Both the position numbers and the translations under genes were made by a program. This document shows, one piece after another, positions 1-4,236 of a stretch of DNA of 9,148 nt. Numbering within the stretch: the stretch's first letter is position 1; the number at the start of each line of letters is the position of its first letter. The notes below the pieces were generated by a model. The model was not told the origin of the DNA, made no database searches, and saw only the letters and a program-made list of their open reading frames with translations. Origin of the DNA: Bacteroidales bacterium (lineage in GTDB: Bacteria > Bacteroidota > Bacteroidia > Bacteroidales > FEN-979); assembly GCA_016926765.1 (NCBI GenBank), contig JAFGNY010000228.1:1-9148 (forward strand), in the 5' to 3' direction.

Positions 1-24
1 GTTCCGGGTTTCGCATTTCGCGTT
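1..24 (-). repeat. 24-bp dispersed repeat, copy 1, at the end of the AraC domain
   Basis: On the minus strand this starts AACGCGAAA and ends CCCGGAAC, and encodes NAKCETRN just after the AraC HTH closing motif. It matches 20 of 24 bases of the copy at 2349-2372 on the same strand. The copy may extend beyond the window edge. Confidence 0.6.
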
Positions 25-354
25 CCGCCAATCGCTCGGTGAACGTTGGAAAAATTGCCTGAAGGTCCGGGAAAACAACGAAAGGCTCGAGAACCCGCAT
101 TGACTGGCGATTTCAGTGACCGGAATGTGTGGTGAAGCTGCCAGTAGTCCGGCCGCTTTCTCCAAACGGATACGGGTAAGGAATTGAAAAGGAGTTTCCC
201 CCATCATGGCCAGGAAGATGCGGAGAAAATGAAATTTCGAGAAATGGGCGATCGAGGCCAGCTCTTCGAGGGTAAATTCCCGGTCGAGGTGGGATTCAAT
301 GTGGTCAAGCACTTTGTTGATGCGGGAGAGGTACTCGTCAGATATAGTGGGCAT
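1..354 (-). CDS. AraC-family transcriptional regulator, 3' end beyond window
   Basis: A DNA-binding transcription regulator, read on the minus strand as 118 codons with no stop. It begins MPTISDEYLSRINKVLDHIE and continues with the two helix-turn-helix units of the AraC/XylS fold. The first covers about residues 27-50 (FTLEELASIAHFSKFHFLR). The second covers about 80-105, with the hallmark EIASQCGFSSLSLFSRTF followed by the closing SPSDWR. The HTH domain is at the N-terminus. In Bacteroidota AraC proteins with this opening, a GyrI-like effector-binding domain usually follows; that part would lie outside the window, so it is inference. The start at 354 is preferred over an in-frame ATG at 441 because a perfect TAnnTTTG box lies 18-25 bases upstream of 354, inside the longer version. 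The last eight codons seen (NAKCETRN) come from a repeat also found in the SDR gene. The gene diverges from the methylase remnant. Target unknown. Confidence 0.88.
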   Translation of the reverse strand, partial: MPTISDEYLSRINKVLDHIESHLDREFTLEELASIAHFSKFHFLRIFLAMMGETPFQFLTRIRLEKAAGLLAASPHIPVTEIASQCGFSSLSLFSRTFRQFFQRSPSDWRNAKCETRN

Positions 355-371
355 GGGAAAGGTTTGAAGGA

Positions 372-379
372 CAAAAGTA
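372..379 (-). promoter_or_regulatory. Bacteroidota -7 box for the AraC gene
   Basis: On the minus strand this reads TACTTTTG, a perfect match to the Bacteroidota -7 consensus TAnnTTTG. It would place transcription start about 10 bases before the ATG at 354. No clear TTTG -33 element is seen at the expected distance, so only the -7 half is supported. Its position argues against the longer start at 441. Confidence 0.45.
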
Positions 380-439
380 ATGGAATACTCCGAGTGGACA
401 TTAAGTTTTTGATCAGATTTGTCTGGTAAAACACCAGTC

Positions 440-2020
440 ATGGATGCAGACAATCCTATCCTCAACAGCCCTTATCTTAAACCCTCATTGCATTACGCGA
501 CCGACCAGGATGGTTCTCTGAATTACAGCGACATCCGGCAGGGGTTTGTGTACAAGACCGTGCCGCACATCACCCTGAAATCATTAGCCAACGATGAGCC
601 CCCCGAAACCGAGACCCTCTACGACCAGCCACTCACCGACAAAAGTGTGCTGCGGGTAAGCGGTCCGTTTACCGTGGAAACCCTTCAAAATTTCGAACCA
701 GTGGGTCCTTCGGAACTGGAAGAAGAAACGCTGATCACCGAAGAGGTGGGCGAATGGGAGGAGAAGATCAAACAGCACCTGCTTTCGACCGGGATCAAGA
801 ACGGCCGTAAGGATGAACGGGTCGATTTTACCCGCGTGGAGCTGTTGGCTGATGCCTGGCTTCATGCCGAAGGATTTTACCACACAGCCAAAGGCGAGCA
901 CAAAGCCTATTTTCACATCGGTCCGCGGTTCGGCACGGTGAGCAAGGAGGCGGTGAACAAAGCCATCGTGGCCTGCCGGCAGCGTGGCGACGCCAACTGG
1001 ATGGTGATCCTGGGCTTCAGCTTCGAAAGCGACATCCAGGGCGGCGAACAAACGACAAGCCTCGGATCGTTTGAAGTCACCAAAGCCAAAATTCATGACG
1101 ATCTGCTGCAGGAAGGTCTGAAGAAGAAACCGGCCAAATCGGCAGCTTCCTTCATCACCATCGGGGAGCCGGACGTAAAAGTGGATAGTTGTGAGTGGAT
1201 AGTGGATAGTACAAATTGTAAACTATGTTTATATGACTCCTTTAAAAAGTTATCGGGAATTGACAGTCTGGCAGAAATCAATGGACTTGGTAAAGATGAT
1301 CTACACCTTTACTGCCTCTTATCCCAAAGCCGAAATGTATGGGCTGACCTCGCAGATCAGAAGGGCCTCGGTATCGGTAACGGCCAACATAGCGGAGGGT
1401 CAGGCAAGGAACACCCCCGGGGAGTTTCATCAGCTCCTGGGTTATTCGAGGGGTTCTTTGGCGGAAGTGGAGACTTTGATACTTTTATCGCGACACTTGG
1501 ATTATCTGACGAACGAAAACTCAGAGAATTTGTTAACGACCTGCGCCGAAATAAACAAGATGTTGCACGGCTTATCCAAATCCCTCTCCAAACCCTGCTG
1601 ACAAACCTCAACTATCCACTATCCACTATTTCCTATTCACTGATCACAATTGAAGGCCTGGATATCTATGACCCCATCAGGGACGAGGTGAAGGCCCGGA
1701 ACATCCACGAAATCGCCTACTGGATGCTCGACGATGATTACGATGGGAGCAACTTCGTGGTGAAGCAGGTATTTTTCTGTGGCGGCGATAAAACCGAATT
1801 CGATAAATGGAAACGCAGCCTTGGCGATCTCGGCGAATCGCGAAACCGTCGAAAGAAGGAGCTTCAGGATACCCTGAAAATTGAGATCGATGAAGAGGCC
1901 TTCGACCGGTTGTATGGACACTCTTCCCTGCCGGTTGAACTGAAGAGAAAGGGGCAGAAACTGGCGGTGAGAATGGTTTCGCTATATGGAGAAGAGAGCA
2001 CAAAAGTTCTCCGGTTATAG
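440..2020 (+). CDS. chimeric, truncated adenine-specific DNA methyltransferase (Mod-like) interrupted by an S23 element
   Basis: This 526-residue ORF looks like a remnant of a type III-like restriction-modification locus. Residues 1-35 (NPILNSPY...LHYATDQDG...YSDIRQG) resemble the N-terminus of Res-type DEAD/DEAH helicases, not a methylase. Residues 36-247 resemble the post-catalytic half of Mod-type methylases: FVYKTVPHITLKS, ETLYDQP, VRVSGPFTVE, and AASFITIGEPDV. Residues 248-403 are foreign and match the inserted S23 element read in another frame. Residues 404-526 return to the methylase C-terminus: GLDIYDP, AYWMLDDDYDGSNFVVKQVFFCGG, and the natural-looking end EESTKVLRL. No DPPY motif and no SAM-binding FxGxG motif are visible, and the family is normally several hundred residues longer, so methylation activity is unlikely. 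Despite two rearrangements the frame has no stop. ATG 440 is chosen over TTG 419; no ribosome binding site helps. Family assignment is from recalled motifs. It may be a pseudogene. Confidence 0.7.
   Translation: MDADNPILNSPYLKPSLHYATDQDGSLNYSDIRQGFVYKTVPHITLKSLANDEPPETETLYDQPLTDKSVLRVSGPFTVETLQNFEPVGPSELEEETLITEEVGEWEEKIKQHLLSTGIKNGRKDERVDFTRVELLADAWLHAEGFYHTAKGEHKAYFHIGPRFGTVSKEAVNKAIVACRQRGDANWMVILGFSFESDIQGGEQTTSLGSFEVTKAKIHDDLLQEGLKKKPAKSAASFITIGEPDVKVDSCEWIVDSTNCKLCLYDSFKKLSGIDSLAEINGLGKDDLHLYCLLSQSRNVWADLADQKGLGIGNGQHSGGSGKEHPRGVSSAPGLFEGFFGGSGDFDTFIATLGLSDERKLREFVNDLRRNKQDVARLIQIPLQTLLTNLNYPLSTISYSLITIEGLDIYDPIRDEVKARNIHEIAYWMLDDDYDGSNFVVKQVFFCGGDKTEFDKWKRSLGDLGESRNRRKKELQDTLKIEIDEEAFDRLYGHSSLPVELKRKGQKLAVRMVSLYGEESTKVLRL
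1194..1210 (+). repeat. left arm of 17-bp inverted repeat of the S23 element
   Basis: The sequence AGTGGATAGTGGATAGT is the exact reverse complement of 1611-1627. It contains two overlapping GTGGATAGT units, and a third copy lies at 1181-1189. In RNA the two arms could form a 17-bp stem closing a 400-base loop that holds the whole S23 gene. A short palindrome, TACAAATTGTA, begins on the last base of this arm (1210-1220). Confidence 0.9.
1233..1601 (+). CDS. four-helix-bundle protein of the S23 / 23S rRNA intervening-sequence family
   Basis: A complete 122-residue protein, the usual length of the S23 (TIGR02436-type) four-helix-bundle family. The signature runs through the whole chain: YRELTVWQKSMDLVKMIY at about 7-24, YPKAEMYGLTSQIRRASVSV at about 30-49, NIAEGQAR at about 52-59, and YSRGSLAEVETLILLSRHLDYL at about 71-92. 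Family members form small helical bundles, reported as pentamers, and are encoded in rRNA intervening sequences or as free genes. Their biochemical role is not settled. Its frame differs from the enclosing methylase ORF, so the same DNA encodes two proteins if both are translated. The ATG at 1233 lies just inside the left repeat arm; the stop at 1601 lies ten bases before the right arm. No separate promoter is convincing, so expression may depend on host-gene transcription. Confidence 0.9.
   Translation: MTPLKSYRELTVWQKSMDLVKMIYTFTASYPKAEMYGLTSQIRRASVSVTANIAEGQARNTPGEFHQLLGYSRGSLAEVETLILLSRHLDYLTNENSENLLTTCAEINKMLHGLSKSLSKPC
1611..1627 (+). repeat. right arm of 17-bp inverted repeat of the S23 element
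   Basis: ACTATCCACTATCCACT is the exact reverse complement of 1194-1210. Beyond it, 1628-1647 is only loosely complementary to the outer left end, which suggests an imperfect outer part of the same terminal repeat. Confidence 0.9.
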
Positions 2021-2025
2021 TCACC

Positions 2026-2061
2026 AGACCTTCCAGGTTTTCAAAACCTGGAAGGTCTTTT
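2026..2061 (+). terminator. hairpin with 15-bp perfect stem after the methylase remnant
   Basis: AGACCTTCCAGGTTT (2026-2040) pairs perfectly with 2044-2058 across a TCA loop, followed by a short T run on the plus strand. It begins five bases after the methylase stop and its T run overlaps the stop codon of the convergent SDR gene. It fits a rho-independent terminator for the plus strand; the T run is short. The minus-strand side has no T run. Palindromes built on ACCTGGAAGGTCT are, from memory, dispersed in Bacteroidota genomes, so this may be a copied palindromic repeat serving as a terminator. Confidence 0.65.
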
Positions 2062-2929
2062 ATCTCTTCTTCGCTTTCACCCACTCTTCAAACGTCGTCC
2101 CCGGCGCTCCCAGCATCTTGTTGGTGAAAGCGGGATCGCCCTGTTCACGGGCTTTTTCGAAGTAGCCGTAGAGCGCTGCGACCATCTTCATCTCCCTCTT
2201 CCCCGAGAGGGTTCCGATCAGCTTCATCATCCAGAGGGGGACATCCGACACTTTTTTGATCTCCGGATGGACCGCTTTGATGTATCGGACCATCAGATCA
2301 CGCATCCGGTGGTACTCCGGACCGAGGATATAATAGATCTGGTTCAGCGTTCCGGGTCCAGCGTTTCGCGTTGGGTTTTCTGACGTGGATTTCAGGTATG
2401 CGGCAGCCACCATCCGGGCGTAATCTTCCACGGCCACCCAGCGGTACGGATGAGGTTGCTTACCGATCATCATGGCTTTCCCACCGCGGACCATCAACTC
2501 CAGCGATTCGAAAAACCAGGAGGGGCGGAAGATCATATAGGGAATGCCGCTGTTGATGACGGACTGCTCGGCCTGGTATTTCTGTTCGGTGATCGGAAAC
2601 CACCGGTTCTCTTCGCAAACAGAGGCGCCGGAGATGCAGGAGATGGTTTCGATGCCTGCACGTTTAGCCGCTGCAACAATGACACGCATGGCAGCCCCCT
2701 CATCGACCTTGGCCAGATTGGTGTGGATGGCAGTACACTCCTTCAATGCCCGGTCCAGATCTTCCGGGTTGAAAAAATCCCCACGGAAGATTTCGAACCC
2801 CTCTTGTTCTTCTTTTTCTGATACGGAACGGGAGAAGATTCTGACCTGGTATCCGGCCTCTTTCAACTTCCTGGCGACCGGCTTACCAAGCATACCGGTG
2901 CCACCGATGAGTAAAATTTTCTGTGACAT
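2060..2929 (-). CDS. NmrA-like atypical short-chain dehydrogenase/reductase (NAD(P)-binding)
   Basis: A 289-residue Rossmann-fold protein of the atypical SDR/NmrA group. The dinucleotide-binding loop GGTGMLG is at residues 9-15, followed by RIFSRS at the second strand, where such proteins read the cofactor. RGDFFNPEDLDRAL (49-62) and AIHTNLAKVDEGAA (67-80) follow the usual NmrA order, then the segment SGIPYMIFRPSWFFESLELM (127-146) and a helical C-terminal part. The classical SDR YxxxK pair is not in its usual form, so the protein may be an oxidoreductase of unknown substrate or a redox-sensing binding protein. Residues 184-197 (ENPTRNAGPGTLNQ) look like a foreign in-frame filler between AAAYLK and IYYILGPE, and match a repeat at the left end of the window. 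The ATG at 2929 sits directly before the GGTGMLG strand. The gene stands alone and converges on the methylase remnant. Confidence 0.83.
   Translation of the reverse strand: MSQKILLIGGTGMLGKPVARKLKEAGYQVRIFSRSVSEKEEQEGFEIFRGDFFNPEDLDRALKECTAIHTNLAKVDEGAAMRVIVAAAKRAGIETISCISGASVCEENRWFPITEQKYQAEQSVINSGIPYMIFRPSWFFESLELMVRGGKAMMIGKQPHPYRWVAVEDYARMVAAAYLKSTSENPTRNAGPGTLNQIYYILGPEYHRMRDLMVRYIKAVHPEIKKVSDVPLWMMKLIGTLSGKREMKMVAALYGYFEKAREQGDPAFTNKMLGAPGTTFEEWVKAKKR
2349..2372 (-). repeat. 24-bp dispersed repeat, copy 2, inside the SDR gene
   Basis: On the minus strand it starts AACGCGAAA and ends CCCGGAAC, with four mismatches to copy 1 in the middle. It is read in frame within codons for residues 186-194 (PTRNAGPGT). 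The frame relative to the repeat is shifted between the two genes, so the likeness is at DNA level and not from protein homology. Confidence 0.6.
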
Positions 2930-3020
2930 ATCTGATTATTAGCGTTTCTTCTCTTTTTTGTTAAATTAAGATGAAGCTAAATTACGGGAAAATGATTAAC
3001 ATTGATCATTTAGTTTTTCT

Positions 3021-3098
3021 TCACCACAAAGAAACGGTGAAACGAAGGTCACGGAGTAATTTCTTTGTGCTCTCCGTGCCTTGGTGTCGCCTTGGTGA
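3021..3098. repeat. imperfect palindromic intergenic repeat
   Basis: Lies in the 214-base gap between the divergent SDR and mgsA genes. The ends TCACCA (3021-3026) and TGGTGA (3093-3098) are inverted, and an inner pair CACGGAG (3050-3056) with CTCCGTG (3072-3078) continues the symmetry. The wording (CACCACAAAG..., TTTCTTTGTG..., CCGTGCCTTGGTG) is typical of degenerate repeats between Bacteroidota genes. No function can be read from it. The remaining gap is AT-rich and holds no gene. Confidence 0.55.
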
Positions 3099-3120
3099 AT
3101 TCTTATTAGGATTAAAAAAG

Positions 3121-3128
3121 TACCTTTA
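3121..3128 (+). promoter_or_regulatory. possible -7 box for mgsA
   Basis: TACCTTTA differs from TAnnTTTG only at the last base and lies 15 bases before the mgsA ATG. No good -33 element accompanies it, so this is a weak call. Confidence 0.3.
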
Positions 3129-3143
3129 CACAAAAAATTGATT

Positions 3144-3635
3144 ATGCCAATTGCTCGCAAAAAAAGAATTGCCCTTGTGGCTCACGACAACCGGAAAGGT
3201 GATATGGTCGAATGGGTCAGATGGAACTATAAGATACTGCGGGAACACCAGCTCATCTGCACAGGAACGACCGGCCGTCTGGTGGAAGATGCTATTCAGC
3301 AGGAGGTTCAGACCGATCCCGACATTCCAGAAAAAAAGAAAAACACCCCTCTGCGTATCATTAAATTAAAATCGGGCCCCTTTGGCGGTGACCAGCAACT
3401 GGGGGCGATGATTGCCGAAGGGCGGATCGATATCCTGATATTCCTTTGGGATCCCATGCAACCACAGCCGCACGATGTGGATGTAAAAGCACTCCTGAGA
3501 ATTTCAGTGCTCTACAATATTCCCACTGCCTGTAACCGGTCCACAGCCGATTTTATGATCTCCTCACAACTGATGAAAGAGGATTACAAACCCATCCTAA
3601 AGGATTATTCTGCATACCTAAACCGGACCTTATGA
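3144..3635 (+). CDS. mgsA: methylglyoxal synthase
   Basis: Cytoplasmic enzyme that converts dihydroxyacetone phosphate to methylglyoxal and phosphate, a bypass that releases phosphate when triose phosphates build up. The 163-residue protein keeps the family core in order: IALVAHD (9-15), the phosphate-binding CTGTTGRLVE (39-48), SGPFGGDQQLGAMIAEGRID (77-96), IFLWDP (99-104), PHDVDVKALLR (109-119), and IPTACNRSTADF near 130. By alignment from memory with the E. coli enzyme, catalytic Asp71 corresponds to D83 and His98/Asp101 to H110/D113. Compared with E. coli there are about 17 extra residues (about 54-72, charged EKKK) before SGPFGGDQQ. ATG 3144 is chosen over TTG 3138. It has its own promoter candidate and no obvious operon partner. 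Confidence 0.95.
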   Translation: MPIARKKRIALVAHDNRKGDMVEWVRWNYKILREHQLICTGTTGRLVEDAIQQEVQTDPDIPEKKKNTPLRIIKLKSGPFGGDQQLGAMIAEGRIDILIFLWDPMQPQPHDVDVKALLRISVLYNIPTACNRSTADFMISSQLMKEDYKPILKDYSAYLNRTL

Positions 3636-3686
3636 CACAGGTTACAGGGTAGGGGCTACAATGATTTTTTTCTGATCCTTTTTCTT

Positions 3687-3720
3687 TTTGTAATCGATTT
3701 AAATAAAAATAGTAATTTTG
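3687..3720 (+). promoter_or_regulatory. Bacteroidota-type promoter for the His-rich protein gene
   Basis: A TTTG (3687-3690) and a perfect -7 box TAATTTTG (3713-3720) are separated by 22 bases, slightly longer than usual. Transcription would start near 3727, about a dozen bases before the GTG start at 3739. This placement excludes the TTG at 3718 as a start codon, because it lies within the box. The promoter probably also serves the TonB receptor gene downstream. Confidence 0.55.
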
Positions 3721-3738
3721 CCGCCGAAGCATGGATTT

Positions 3739-4098
3739 GTGAAAAGAATAACAACCCGATCGGTCGTTTTCCTGGTAATCCTTTCCCTTATGGGATTACT
3801 GGTAACCAATGCGTTATATCTTCACACCCACAAGTTACCGGATGGTACCATGGTCATTCATGCCCATCCCTTCAACAAAACCCAGGATCCATCTCCGGTC
3901 AAACAACACCAGCATTCATCCGTAGAGTTCATTACCCTCTCACATCTTCAGATCCTTTTCTGCATAGCGCTGATCCTGGTGTTTCTGGCTGATCGACCGG
4001 GCTCCTCCCGCATGATCTTCCGGCAGATAGAGCCGCCTGAAAACCTGTCGTTCAGAGAGTTTCCCGTAACCAGACCACCTCCTTCCCCAATCCGTTAA
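3739..4098 (+). CDS. small two-helix membrane protein with three HxH motifs, possible metal-uptake partner
   Basis: A 119-residue protein that I do not recognise by name. Two hydrophobic segments, about 9-28 (VVFLVILSLMGLLVTNALYL) and 67-84 (LSHLQILFCIALILVFLA), flank a hydrophilic loop of about 38 residues. Most of the protein's histidines are in this loop, arranged as three HxH pairs: H29/H31, H41/H43 and H57/H59, in the contexts HTHKLPDG, VIHAHPF and KQHQHSS. This is a plausible binding site for zinc, copper or another transition metal, most likely facing the periplasm; topology and metal are inference. The C-terminal tail is proline-rich. The GTG at 3739 is the first start downstream of a good promoter. 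The TonB receptor follows in the same direction after 138 bases, and similar short HxH proteins are, in my memory, found beside TonB receptors in Bacteroidota. Confidence 0.75.
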   Translation: MKRITTRSVVFLVILSLMGLLVTNALYLHTHKLPDGTMVIHAHPFNKTQDPSPVKQHQHSSVEFITLSHLQILFCIALILVFLADRPGSSRMIFRQIEPPENLSFREFPVTRPPPSPIR

Positions 4099-4150
4099 TT
4101 ATAGGCCGGGGAAATCCACTTCCCCCGGAGAATCCATCTTGTATTATTTT

Positions 4151-4202
4151 TTAACGCCTTAGTGTCTCAGCGGTTAAGAATTTCACCGCTAAGAAGCGCA
4201 AA
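4151..4202. repeat. small inverted repeat in the leader of the TonB receptor gene
   Basis: AGCGGT (4169-4174) and ACCGCT (4185-4190) form a short stem with a 10-base loop, within wording (CGCCTTAGTGTCTCAGCGG...ACCGCTAAGAAGCGCAAA) that resembles degenerate intergenic repeats of Bacteroidota. It occupies the gap 4099-4236, where no gene and no convincing -7 box are seen. It could be a processing or attenuation site between the two genes, but nothing shows this. Confidence 0.4.
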
Positions 4203-4236
4203 CGTGAAGAGTTGAACTTATCAGACAAATTTTTTT

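Larger units (their letters stand above)
1181..1648 (+). mobile_element. IVS-like S23 insertion element inside the methylase gene
   Basis: The methylase similarity stops at about 1180 and resumes at about 1649, and between them lies a self-contained unit. It has GTGGATA repeats at the left end (1181, 1195, 1202), a 17-bp perfect inverted repeat (1194-1210 with 1611-1627), and one complete four-helix-bundle gene on the same strand as the host. Taken as 1181-1648 it is 468 bases, exactly 156 codons, so the host frame is kept on both sides and has no stop inside. Removing it would join PDVK directly to IEGLDIYDP. No target-site duplication and no transposase are visible, so the exact ends are approximate. 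The arrangement resembles the intervening sequences with S23 genes found in 23S rRNA genes of several bacteria, but here the host is a protein gene. Confidence 0.65.

Noticed and set aside
184..429. 81-codon plus-strand frame at the left end
   Set aside because: It is antisense to the AraC HTH gene, whose motifs are clear on the minus strand.
419..439. TTG start for the methylase remnant
   Set aside because: The seven added residues show no likeness to Res N-termini, and ATG 440 is immediately before the DNPILNSPY-like opening.
355..441. Longer AraC start (in-frame ATG at 441, 29 more codons)
   Set aside because: The extension contains a perfect -7 promoter box at 372-379, overlaps the divergent ORF start, and adds no AraC-like residues before the typical opening at 354.
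2450..2942. Two plus-strand frames of 123 and 132 codons
   Set aside because: Both are antisense to the SDR gene, which has a clear Rossmann motif and family order on the minus strand.
2992..3009. Operator-like inverted repeat ATGAT-N8-ATCAT upstream of the SDR gene
   Set aside because: Five-base arms in AT-rich DNA are expected by chance; no second copy or known operator match is visible.
3636..3670. Possible terminator after mgsA (GTAG GGG CTAC then a T run)
   Set aside because: A 4-bp stem with a 3-base loop is too weak to call as a hairpin terminator.
3718..3738. TTG start for the HxH protein
   Set aside because: The codon lies inside the -7 box TAATTTTG, so it would not be in the transcript; GTG 3739 directly precedes the basic residues and first membrane segment.
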